Assembly (NCBI GenBank): GCA_035771175.1
Contig: CM069593.1
Coordinates: 46,127,554-46,191,553, forward strand
DNA from: Paratinospora sagittata
Taxonomy: Eukaryota; Streptophyta; Magnoliopsida; Ranunculales; Menispermaceae
DNA length: 64,000 nt
Direction of reading: 5' to 3'
Both the position numbers and the translations under genes were made by a program. The notes beneath the pieces were generated by a model that was not told the DNA's origin, ran no database searches, and saw only the letters and a program-made list of their open reading frames with translations. This document shows, piece by piece, positions 10,611-21,110 of the stretch (within the stretch, counting starts at the first letter, position 1; the number at the start of each line of letters is the position of its first letter).

Positions 10611-11040
10611 GGCACGGATATAAAATTGGGATTTTTAGAGTTAGGGTCATGAAAGTATGGGTTTTTATTGCAGAGGTCCCAAATTGAAATTTAGATTTTG
10701 GGTCCCCTCCAACTCATCGGCCATCTTTCAATCAAATCGTTGCGACTTGATTGGCGTGCATAACTGTTTTGTCCTTCTCCCTAATAGCAACTTACGTGAC
10801 CCTCTCGGTAAGCAGAGAGACCCTATCAGTAAAAAGAGAAACTAAAGAAATACACTAACTGCAACCACTAATCGATCACCGATCGGTGATCTATCGGTTA
10901 GTTATCAAGCATTCTACCCAAGTTCATCGTGCAATACCCGACAGGTTACCGATAATTAACCGGCATATCATCGATCGGTTAATAACAATCGGGGAATCAA
11001 TGGTGAAGGCTTATTAACCGATCGGTAAGAAACTACACCG
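10611..11040 (+). repeat. left terminal inverted repeat of the 8 kb composite
   Basis: Pairs with 18112-18602 on the opposite strand. By eye most positions match, with one block of about 60 bases present only in the right arm near the GATCGGT words. The small plus-strand open frame at 10657-10845 and its minus-strand counterpart at 18217-18552 are mirror images of the same repeat and are not treated as genes. Confidence 0.75.
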
Positions 11041-11516
11041 ATTGATTAGTTTTAAACCGACCCGTATGAACCTTAACCTATAAGTGAGTTTCAAGGATTA
11101 TTCTTTTTTTTTTCTTTTTTTAATATTTATCTTCTATTTCGTAATTCTTTTAGGGATTTAATGGGGACCGCTAATTAATAGATCAATATGATTGTTAACC
11201 GATCGGTTAAGAAATTTAGTGGAGATTGTTAATTAACCGATCGGTAACCGATTAGTAACTAACATTCCGGTCGAACGGTCACCGATCGGTGATCTATCAA
11301 TTAGTTATCGGGCATACTGGTAAAATTCTTATTTCCTAATGATCATGCCATACCCCGACCGGTAACCGATAGATCACCGATACTTAACCTACATATCACC
11401 GAACGGTTACCGATTAGTGATCTATCATTTACCAAAGAGCTATTGGTGATCAAAAGGTTACGCAGCGTTGTAAACTTATATATCTATATATCGGTCACAT
11501 CGGTAAATAGAGAAAT
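11041..11516 (+). repeat. ACCGATCGGT-rich internal repeat block, part 1
   Basis: Many copies of CCGATCGGT, GGTGATCTATC, GGTTACCGAT and related words. A longer order (CATTTACCAAAG, GGTGATC, ACTTATA.ATCTAT, ATCGGTAAA) recurs at 14330-14410, so this block and 14163-14528 hold diverged tandem units of roughly 250-300 bases separated by the LTR-like insertion. Confidence 0.65.
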
Positions 11517-14162
11517 TGTAACACTCCGTAGTTTTAATTATACACCTACGTTGATTGATACGTATACCGATGTGTATATGTACGTATATACGTACATAGG
11601 AGTTAAATGTATGTGCGTATAAGCATACATGAATTAAGTGGATTGTATTATTAAATGCAATAATATCACTAGATTATAAAATACTATATAAATGAACCTG
11701 ATAATGAAGTAATTTAATGAATGAGGAGTTGTTAAAGTAATTGAATAGTTGAATAGTTTAGTTGAATATGAATGAATAGTTGAATGAATTAAATTAAGAT
11801 GGGGGAAGTTGGTTTGCTAGATTACATGGGGAATGTGAGATTATTTTTAACACTTATCTCTTATTTTTAATCTCTCTCTCTCCAACGTAAAAAAAACAAA
11901 CAAACAAACAAACAGAAGAGAAAGAGAATAGAAGAAACGAAGAAGAAAAGATGAGAAAAAGGGGTGAACGCCGGATTTATGCCAAATCGGGACTCACGGT
12001 AACTGATTTTCACTCAATTTCTTCATGAAATTAATATTTAAGCTAGATGTAATGTTTCTCTCGGAGTAATTTTTGTTATGGGAGCTGTTTTACAATGTTT
12101 CTGAAAATTGGGGTTTCGACCCAACTTAAATAAAAATTAGCTAAAAAGGTTGAAAAACACTTCTTATGCTGTAAGAACCTTAAATATATGGTTAGATTTA
12201 ATTTATTTGTTAGTTTGTAACTTTTATAGTTGTTAGAAGTTGAATTTGATACTAGATTTCTTTGGAACCCTTAGATTTGATATTGGAGACCTTTGAAACC
12301 ATAGTAAAACCCGATGAAACTCCGATTTGAGACTGTAGAAAGATAGATCTACTAATTCTGGACATTTCGATGTTAAGATCATGATTTTTGGATATGATTT
12401 GATATTTTTAGTAACTAAATATATTGTTTTGGTGAGTAAAATTAACTTTGCTGACCCCCGCGAACATGTAAAATCTCAGTAAAATACCTGTTGAAGGTAG
12501 TAGAATGGTAGTAGGACTGATTTTACACTTGTCGATGTTGATAGAATAATTTTAGGAATGCCCTACATTTTTAATAAAATTGATATATGTTTCAGTAGAA
12601 AAATAAAATTGAGAATTAGTGAAAATATGAATTGAAAATTTATTTTCACTGTTTCTTCATGTGGAAATATCTAGATTAACCGTAGAAATTGTATAATAGT
12701 ATTTTCAACTGCTTATGAGTCCTAAATTCATTAGAAATTTAAATTTATGGAATGTGTATAATATTTTGCAGGTTGCTAAAGTAAAAATTAGTAGTGACTG
12801 AGCAAGACTTTGATCAAATGGAATGTATTTGAATGAATAATACAAGTAAGTAGAGTTAAGTGAAATAGATTCGAATTATACATGAATTGCAAATGTTTAT
12901 TGGTGATTTGAAGTGAGTTAGAAAATTAAATATGTAAATGGAAACTGAGTATTTATGCGTGAAATAGATACGAATAAATGAAATTGAATTATAAAATGGT
13001 TATGACTGGTTGAGTTAGTTGGATTTCAATTAAAACTGGACTCGAAAGCGGCGATGATTGTATTTAAGTTGGAAAGTCTTGTACTGTGAGTATATTTTTT
13101 GATTTTGGTTCTTATATGACATTGTATTGATATGAAATGTTTAACTGTAGGCATGCTATGTATATAAAAGCATTGTATTTTATTAATCATTCATAAAAGA
13201 TTTTGGCATTGGAGTATGCGAGACGTGCGAAGGCATATCACATATGATATCATTTCGTTAGGAATTAATCTCGGATGAGTGTTATGCGTAACCCCATTAT
13301 AAGTAGGACTGTCCTAAGAAGGATTTTTTATCCTTAAAATGATTGTGAATTGGGTAATGGAAAGTTGTGGCTACCTTGTAATGACCATAGAAGGGTTAGA
13401 CCCGCCCTATTACCTTGAAGGAGGAAGATTGTGGATTTCGATGAAAACTCTGCATTGTTTTATTGCACAAACATAAACTTTATATTGCTGGCATGTATGT
13501 TATCTTTGTTGAATAATGCATGTAAGTTTCATAAATGTTTTGAATGACTTTAAATGTCATGTTTCTGTAAATGCATATGATTATCATATCAAGATATATA
13601 TTCACTGAGCTTGTTGTGTGCTCACTCCATTTCCTCCAATATTTCAGGTACAAAATCAAAAGAAAAAGGGAAAGCTAGAGAGTGAGTGACACTTGATACA
13701 AATCCCTATCTTGTTTATGTATGTTTGCTTGGAGGAATGATTTATACACATTTTATTTTGCTATGTATAATTATCACCTGACAATGTATATAATATCACA
13801 TAGATGGGATGGGTTGTATGGTAATGGATTATAGTTGAATCTGTTGGTTTGTGAAATACTTGGTGATGATGTATATAATTGTGTGATTAAATGGTGGATA
13901 GGATGGTCGGAATGGTTGGATGCATACATGAGATAAATGGATGAATGAGATGAATATTGTGGATGATTATATATATATGTATTGAATTTGATTTGTGGTA
14001 TATGAAGAAAAATGTGATGGGGATATGCTCTCAAAATTTTTTGAAAATTTTGTGAAATTCTGTTGAGGCTGACAGTGTATTATATACTGTATACAGGGTA
14101 TGTACAGTGTATAGTACATTGTGTTTGTCATGACGTCAGCCTACGTCAGGGACGTCGTGACA
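11517..14162 (+). mobile_element. solo-LTR-like insertion (2646 bp), copy A
   Basis: Begins TGTAACACTCCG and ends GTCGTGACA. It is flanked by GAAAT on the left and GAAAC on the right, a 4-of-5 match to a 5-bp target duplication. Joining the flanks restores a phrase (GAGAAA-CCAAAGAAA) found elsewhere in the surrounding repeat. TG...CA ends, a 5-bp duplication, no coding capacity and a 3' zone with CTCCATTTCCTCCAATATTTCAGG suggest a solo LTR of a large Ty3/gypsy-type element. Copies B and C in the same composite share its body. No internal domain is present in the window to prove the LTR identity. Confidence 0.55.
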
Positions 14163-14528
14163 GAAACCAAAGAAACCAGCCAAGCATTCCACCCAAATTG
14201 TTATTTCCTAACGATCGTACGATACCTCTGCTCGGTTATCGATCGATCACCGATAGCTAACCAACATATCACCGATCAGTAACTAACATTCTGGCCGAAC
14301 GGTCACCAATTGGTGATCTATCATTTACCAAAGTGCTATCGGTGATCGAATGGTTAAGCAGCAGTGTGAACTTATAAATCTATAGGGAGGAAGAAAAGAT
14401 GATCGATCGGTAAAATGGAAAACAAAAAAAACCAACCGAGCATTCTACCCAAATAGCTATTTCCTAACGATCGTGCGATACCTTTGACCGGTTACCCAAA
14501 TAGCTATTTCCTAACCACTGAACCATTA
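14163..14528 (+). repeat. ACCGATCGGT-rich internal repeat block, part 2
   Basis: Contains two diverged tandem units, each with GCATTC(T/C)ACCCAAAT, GTTATTTCCTAACGATCGT and ACCGGT/CGGTTA words. The second is at about 14439-14528. It continues part 1 across the insertion at 11517-14162. Confidence 0.6.
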
Positions 14529-15772
14529 TGTCACAACGCCCCTGACGTAAGCTGACGTCATGACCGGCACACTGTACTATACACTGTACATACTCATATA
14601 CAGTATATAATACCTGTCAGCCTTCACGTAGTCTCACAATCCTTCTCTAAAATTTACAGAAATTTTTTCCTAATATACCACAAATCAAATCCAATATAGA
14701 TCTCTATAATCATTTCATTCATTCACACATCACATTTTCATTTCATCATCCAATATATTAAGCTATATATATGCCCACACATCCCATCTAGATGATAATA
14801 CATATATATATATAATGTGTGATAAGTATACATATCAAAATAACAAAACTTATTTCCTCCGAGCATACATACACATACCAGACGAAGGCTCACGTGATTA
14901 TCACTCACGGATTTTCCTTTTACCTTCGACTCAATACCTGAAATATTGGAGGAAATGGGGTAAGCAAATAACAACTCAGTGAATATAGTTCTTGAGATGA
15001 CAATTATATAAATTTAGAGAAATATGACATTTAAAATCATTTCAAACACTTATTCAACACATGCATCATTCAACAAATATATTATACATGTCAACAACAT
15101 AAATTGCATAAGTTTTCAATAACACAATGCACAATCTTCCTCCTCCGCAAGGCAAGAGAGCGAGTCTAACCCTTGTATGGCCGTTACAAGGTAGCCACAG
15201 CCCTCATTACCCAATTCAGAGTCATTTCAAGGATCGCAACCCTTGTTAGTACAGACCTACTAACAATGAGGACTCGCAAAACCTCATCCGGGTCTAATTC
15301 CTAACGAAATGACATCATTACAAACTCCAAATCCTAAAATCAGTTTGCATGATCCATAAAACTCAATGCATTATATGTAACTATCACATGCATACAATCA
15401 AACATTTAATATGCGTACAATGTCATACAAGAACCAAATCAAGAAAACTATACTCACAGTGGTTACACGGGGTTTCTACGTCACATCGAGAAACAATAAA
15501 CGTCTCTCATAATTGCTTCCTCAAGAGCATTTATCCATGCACAACTCTCAATTTAAACACTGAAATGAACTATAGACTATCATGAGAATCACCATTTATC
15601 ATATCTTTAGCTACTAAAAATATCAAATCATATCCAAAAATCACGATCTTAGTATCGAAACGTCCGGAATTCAGTTCTCTACGGTTCTAAGATTTCAAAA
15701 TCACTGTTCACAGTACTGTTTACATCACTGTTTATATCACTGTTCATAGTACTATTCATCACTATTCATTCG
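14529..15772 (-). mobile_element. LTR-like repeat copy B, truncated, inverted
   Basis: On the minus strand its 3' end reads as in copy A (TGTCACAACGCCCCTGACGT on the plus strand). The body follows copies A and C with TCCTCCAATATTTCAGG, the GGCCGTTACAAGGTAGCCAC zone and an AACAGTGAT-rich stretch. It lacks the 5' part of about 870 bases that copy C has, and its truncated end abuts the first base of copy C. Confidence 0.65.
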
Positions 15773-17750
15773 TGTAACACCCCGTAAATTTAATTACATA
15801 CATAGGTTGAAGTACGCGTACATCAAGATGTATAATACACATATTTTATACGTATGAGCTACATATACACGTGATCATATGATACGTATGAGCTACATAT
15901 GCGCGTGTAGGATTAGTAGTAAATAAATAAACTTATACAATGAAGATGATACATATGAGAGCATCCTATAAAAAAAAATGAAGGTGAATTAAATTGATTA
16001 ATTTATGGGATTGGTTAATTAAAAATGTGGATTTGATTATGATTGAATGAATTTAATGAAATTTAATGGAGGAGTTAGTTAATAAAGGGAGTCAAGGTGC
16101 ATGGAATCATTTGTATATTTAAATCAAAAAAAAAAAATAGCCTTAGTTGCTTCCAACGTGTGCAACAAGGAATAAAAAAAAATGAAATAGAAAGCAAAAG
16201 AAAGAAAAAAAAAATGTGTAAAAGAAAAGAAGAGAGATGAAAGGAATTGCAAAGAAAAAAAAAACATAATAGAAGAAACGAAGTTGCAGAAAGGGGAGAA
16301 AGAAGAACAAACGGCAGGGAAGGAAAAAAAGAAGGGAGAACGGGCGATTCGCACGAAATTCGGACCTGAGGTAAGTGATTTTCACTCCCTTTCTTCGTAA
16401 AATTGATATCTAAGCTAGATGTAAACTTTCTAGCGGAGTAATTTTGAATGTTAGAGCCGTTTTACGGTGTTTTCAAAAAATTGGGGTGTTGACCCAACGT
16501 GAATGAAAAATCCGCTATGAAGGTAGAAAAACACTTCCTGGACTGTCGGGACTCCGAATCTGTGGTTAGATTCTATTTCATGCGTTTTGGAGACCGTTTA
16601 ACAATTTTAATACAATTTACATCTTTCGGATGAATAGTAAAAATAAATAGTAAATAGTAAATAGTGAATAGTGAATAGTGAATAGTAAAAAGTAAATAGT
16701 AAAAAATAAATAGTACTGTGAACAGTGATTTGATATTTTAGTAGATACTGATATGGTAAATGATGATTCTCATGATACTCTATGGGTAATTTCAGTGTTG
16801 AAATTAAGAGCTTAAGGGCATGGATAAACGCTTTTGAGGAAGCAATGACATTTATTGTTGCTCAATTTTAGAGGTTGGCTTAGAAAACCCGTGTAACCAC
16901 TGTGAGTATAGTTTCTTTGATTTGGTTCTTGTATGACATTATACATATATAAAATGTTTGATTATATGCATGGTATATTTATATATACATTGAGTTTTAT
17001 GGATCATGCAAACTGATTTTAATTGGAGTTTGTAATGATGAGGTTTTGCGATTCCTCATCGTCATTTCGTTAGGAATTAGACCCGGATGAGGTTTTGCGA
17101 GTCCTCATTGTCAGTAGGTCTGTCCTAACAAGGATTGCGATCCTTGAAATGACTGTAAATTGGGTAATAAGAAACTGTGTCTACCTTGTACGGCCATACA
17201 AGGGATAGACCCGCTCTCTTGCCTTGCGGAGGAGGGAGATTGTGCATTGTGTTATTGAAAATCATGCAAATTTATGTTGTGGACATGTATAATATATTCG
17301 TTGAATGATGCATGTGTTGAATAAGTATTTGAAATGATTTTAAATGTCATATTTCTCTAAATGTATATAATTGTCATCTCAAGAACTATATTCACTGAGC
17401 TGTTGTTTGCTCACCCCATTTCCTCCAATATTTCAAGTATTGAGTCGAAGGAAAAAGGAAACTCCGTGAGTGAGTCTGGTATGTGTATGTCTGCTTGGAG
17501 GAAATAGCTTTTGTTATTTTGATATGTATACTTATCACACATTATATATATATGTATTATCATCTAGATGGGATGCGTGGGCATATATATAGCTTAAGAT
17601 ATTGGATGAGGAAATGACAATGTGATGTGTGAATGACTGGGATGATTATAGATATCTGGATTTGATTTGTGGTATATTTAAAAAAAAAAATTATTGTACA
17701 TTTTGGGAAGGTTTGTGAGAGTACATGAAGGCTGACAGTGTATTATATAC
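15773..17750 (+). mobile_element. LTR-like repeat copy C, 3' truncated
   Basis: Begins TGTAACACCCCGTAAATTT, matching the start of copy A. It keeps the GTAAGTGATTTTCACTC and TTTCCTCCAATATTTCA words and ends abruptly after CAGTGTATTATATAC, where copy A continues for about 70 more bases. A hairpin element follows at 17763. Together with copy B it forms inverted arms of about 1.1 kb around an AT/purine-rich spacer of about 870 bases (15773-16640). The open frames at 16124-16385 are low-complexity products of poly-purine tracts. Confidence 0.65.
16640..16730 (+). repeat. AATAGTGAATAGTAAA-type short tandem repeat
   Basis: About ten variants of a 7-8 base unit (GAATAGT, AAATAGT), ending with AGTACTGTGAACAGTGAT. 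The matching place in copy B (15700-15772, opposite strand) has ACTGTTCAY/ACTATTCAT variants. This is the same word family found in the copia leaders. Confidence 0.75.
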
Positions 17751-17762
17751 ATAAGGCCTTTT

Positions 17763-18077
17763 TGTCACGCCTGGAATGCACCGCAGCGCATTCTACCCAG
17801 ACGCGGGCGCACTCCCACCGCAGCGGGAGCGAACGCCAGCCATTATGGATCCATAATATTGTCACATCCCAGTACACAGCACACCGCAGCGTCTAGTACC
17901 CCCAGGATCATATGAATAGTATGGACAAATGATCCCGGGGGTACTAGACGCTGCGGTGTGCTGTGTACTGGGATGTGACAATATTATGGATCCATAATGG
18001 CTGGCGTTCGCTCCCGCTGCGGTGGGAGTGCGCCCGCGTCTGGGTAGAATGCGCTGCGGTGCATTCCAGGCGTGACA
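17763..18077. mobile_element. near-perfect hairpin (foldback) element, 315 bp
   Basis: Arms 17763-17911 and 17929-18077 are each 149 bases and complementary at all but one position by my base-by-base reading. The loop is 17 bases. The ends are TGTCACGCC...GGCGTGACA. The element is GC-rich in an AT-rich neighbourhood. Each arm contains ATTATGGATCCATAAT and a second internal TGTCACATCCC motif like the outer end. No coding sequence is present. The 5 bases on either side do not match, so no target duplication is visible. A family member lies at 21111-21590. Confidence 0.85.
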
Positions 18078-18111
18078 ATTCGAAACATGTAACCATCATA
18101 CGGGGTTTCTA

Positions 18112-18602
18112 CGGTATAATTTCTTACTGATCAGTTAACCATCATACCGATCGGCTAATAAGCCTTCACCATTGATTCCCCGATTGTTATTAACCAATCG
18201 GTGATATGTCGGTTAGTTATCGGTGATCTATCGGTAACCGGTTGGGTATCGCATGATGAACTTGGGTAGAATGCTTGATAACTAAATGTTCGGCTAGAAT
18301 GTTAGTTACAGATCGGTTAGTTATCGGTGATTGATTAGTGGTTGCAGTTAGTGTATTTCTTTGGTTTCTCTTTTTACCGATGGGGTCTCTCTTCTTACCG
18401 AGGAGGTCACGTGAGTTGTTATTAGGAATAGGGGAAAAATAGTGGTGCACGCCAACCGAGTCACAACAATTTGATTGAAAGATGACCAATGAGTTGAAGA
18501 GGACCCAAAATCTAAATTTCAAAACCTTGAGACCTCTGCTATACAAACCCATATTTCCACAACCCTAACTGTAAAAATCCCTATAAAATATGGATAGTGT
18601 TG
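18112..18602 (-). repeat. right terminal inverted repeat of the 8 kb composite
   Basis: Inverted partner of 10611-11040. The outer end in minus-strand reading runs from an ACTATCC/ATATTTTATA phrase into GGGATTTTTACAGTTAGGG. The inner end is at the CGGTATAATTTCTTAC phrase. Confidence 0.75.
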
Positions 18603-19052
18603 TAACCAACTTGTCTACATACCAAGAGGTATGGTGAGCCTTGATATGATTCCCATGTCAGAACCTCAAAAATGTAACTAAGATGGCCCTATACAACTAT
18701 TATTACTCTCATACATGTTGAAAGAAAAAGGAAAAATTGTTGTTTTGCAACGCACAAATTACTTGGAAGAATTATATATGGATCCATGATTTGTCATTGC
18801 ATTGCATCACTCTCTTCGAACCCTTGTGTGTACAAAAGAATAAACATGCTGGCCTACCTTGGTTGTCTGGTGGTGCCTAATTTTGTTCTGTTCCACATAT
18901 GGGCTTCCTTAATTAAAATTGGCACAATTCAGCTTCATCTTAATGTTAAGTAGAAGGCCCACAAAAAATTTATTGATTACATGCTTGGCAAGTTAGTCCA
19001 CTTCGTAAAAACACGTCCAGTTACAAATGTTGGCTAGCTTTAATAGTGTGTA
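18603..19052. other. intergenic region
   Basis: No gene or repeat recognised. Confidence 0.5.
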
Positions 19053-19290
19053 TCTGAACTTCTTTACTTAAAGTTAGAAGTTTGATTCTCTCCCCTTGCA
19101 AATAAGTGAGAGTTTTCCCTTTCATAATAAAAGTGAGAGAGAGACTATGATAATTGATTCGCATAGTCTCCATCCAGGCTCATTGTGCCTCTAGCCGTTG
19201 TACTCGTCTTCTTGGCACTACTGAAAGGTCTTGACTTCTTCTAGTCCCAGTGTCAGCATCATCTGATCTTATGTCAGCACTCAAAAGAAA
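19053..19290 (-). repeat. dispersed repeat, copy 2 of an inverted pair
   Basis: Reverse-complement relative of 6478-6740, with shared GACTATGCGAATCAATTA and TCACTTTTATTATG words. It ends with a TCAGCACTCAAAAG phrase that pairs with TTTTGAGTGTTGAG near the start of copy 1. Confidence 0.6.
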
Positions 19291-19999
19291 ACACATCTTG
19301 TTAAGGTTCTGAGTAACAACCCTCTTTCCCAGAGACCAAGGTTCAATTCTCCTTGACAGAGAAGGATAATTTTAAATGTACCCACTAAAAATATTCTTCA
19401 TACCCACTTGTTATATTTGTATTATTGTTGAAAATTTATAAAGCATGTGGGTAAAGTGAGTTTTTTTGTGGGTATATTTAGAATTATCCAAAAAATAATA
19501 ATAAAATTATGTTGTGTGAGCTAATAGGGTTCACTTGTTGTTAAGTTGCGTGGTTGTGAGGTTAATAAGGGTTAAGAGTTTTGATTCCAATATTTGAATC
19601 CCAAAAGGAACATAGTTTTATACCAAAGGCTTCTATCTACTTTAAAAAAAAAAATGAATACCAGACTTACTTATATATCTTTACTTAATTTGATTTCCAA
19701 TTTAATCAATCAAATCCCAAATCCCAAATCCTCAAATTCATTTTGCATAAATTACGAAAATAATTAACAGAGGAATATAATACAACACAATACAATACTT
19801 CCAAATGTCAAACTGATACTATTAGTTGGGAATGTTTTAAACATTGTGCCACTGATTCTCCACACCTATTTCGTACTTTTAAGAAAAAACAAAACCACCC
19901 AATTTGGATATACCAGAATTCCTGAACAATCACGATTCAGAATCCAAGTTACACAAAAACAGTCATTTACTGTTTCTTCAGATGGCTTTACCTTGAAGC
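19291..19999. other. AT-rich intergenic region
   Basis: No gene is supported. A phrase CCAAGGTTCAATTCTC near 19342 resembles a pol III B-box or SINE fragment, but nothing around it confirms this. Confidence 0.4.
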
Positions 20000-20452
20000 T
20001 TAAGGCTTCAAGAACAAATGGAATTCAAATATAAAAAATGAAAAATAAGAAGAAGCGAATGGTGAGATGAGGATTTCGGGACCCATGTACAGGAAAGCCA
20101 TTCTAGCTTTACCCGCAGTGCGCTGGTGCGCTTGCACCGAAGTGCAAGAGTCCAAGTAGAAGACTATTACCAAGTTCCGTAGAAAGAACAAGCAAACTTA
20201 TAGAGAACGCATAGGTAGTTGGGAGTGCCGTGTGTCTGTACTACTGCTTGAACACAACAATAATGAGAATGTTGAGTAATTCTCAGCAGTTCTGACACTT
20301 CGAATTTTGGGAGAAGAAATGGTGAAATAATTAAGATGATAATGATACTCACTCACAAACACCTCTGTCACATGATCTTTTCTGTCAGAGCTAGCTTTCA
20401 GAACCTCACCAAAGACATGGTCCCATAGCAGATAAGTACACCATTTCTTCAT
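20000..20452 (-). other. possible small minus-strand gene or gene fragment, not recognised
   Basis: The minus strand has an ATG at 20452 opening a frame that begins MKKWCTYLLWDHVFGEVLKA and runs 84 codons. Its first third looks protein-like and its later part is low-quality, as if an intron begins near the GTGTTTGTGAGTGAG phrase around 20350-20365. Further minus-strand open frames cover 20352-20167 and 20191-20000. Upstream, 20488-20505 has TGGGCCC and AGGCCTAAT words of the site II type found in promoters of plant housekeeping genes. I do not recognise any domain. It could be a short multi-exon gene, a pseudogene or a non-coding transcript. Confidence 0.25.
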
Positions 20453-21110
20453 TCAAAAAAACTGAGCGCTTTTTGAATTTTTAATCTGGGCCCATATTAG
20501 GCCTTAACAGTACGGCAGCAATATTAACTTTTAAAATAATAATTACTTTTTAATATGAGTGATAAAATTATAATGGTCTTCTTTAAATATAATTATTTTA
20601 GAGTAGATAAACCCCTTCTTGTTCACTATTTAAAAATATAAAGAATAAGACTATAGCTAGTTAAAGTAGATCAATTACTATTTTAATAAAATAACGATGT
20701 AAATTAAAATTAGAGTGTAACTTTATGTCCTTAAGACAATTATGTTCCGTTTAAGTGCTTACGATATATATCACCTGTCTCCCAGTATACAATAATATCT
20801 TTTTTTGTGACAGCAACAATTCAACTCACAAGAATAATCAAACTAAAATTGATTGTACTCACTTATAAAAGAATGTTAAAAGCAGAGAATAAAGAAGAGA
20901 AGAAAATTCATAGATTTTAGAATTTTTTAGAATAATTTCTGAGTTCTGGAAGGCTCTATTTAAATCATAGTTGTACATGGTGTCTATTTTTGCACTATTG
21001 AATCGAGTCTGATCGCCCCTATACGCGATCTGACGAATTTGATTGACGCACCAGGTCGTACACCGTTGGATCGTATCCGATCGATATAGGCACAATCTAA
21101 TGGCTCCACT
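20453..21110. other. intergenic region left of hairpin 2
   Basis: No gene. From about 20990 the sequence is rich in CCGTTGGATC and CGATC words, which continue on the right side of the hairpin (21596-21700). The hairpin therefore inserted into an older sequence. Confidence 0.5.

Larger units (their letters stand above)
10611..18602. mobile_element. about 8 kb composite element with long terminal inverted repeats and nested insertions
   Basis: The left arm (10611-11040) and right arm (18112-18602) are inverted copies. Both contain, in order from the outer end, GGGATTTTTA, GTTAGGG, TTTAGATTTTGGGTCC, ATCTTTCAATCAAAT, GAAATACACTAACTGCAAC and ATCAATGGTGAAGGCTTATT. The inner zone (11041-11516, 14163-14528) is rich in ACCGATCGGT-type words. 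Inside lie one complete LTR-like insertion, two more copies of it in opposite orientation, and a 315-bp hairpin. I see no transposase frame, so it would be non-autonomous. The layout resembles a Mutator-like or foldback element, but the class is inferred and no outer target duplication was found. Confidence 0.6.

Noticed and set aside
16124..16385. Two Phe/Ser-rich minus-strand frames
   Set aside because: They are translations of long A/G-rich tracts within repeat copy C. Low complexity with no initiator context.
17755..18085. Target duplication for hairpin 1
   Set aside because: The flanks (CTTTT on the left, ATTCG on the right) do not match. The left boundary coincides with truncated copy C, so a duplication may have been lost. 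None is claimed.
19310..19620. B-box-like phrases suggesting another SINE
   Set aside because: Only a CCAAGGTTCAATTCTC-like word and a second loose match; no A-box at the right distance and no tail.
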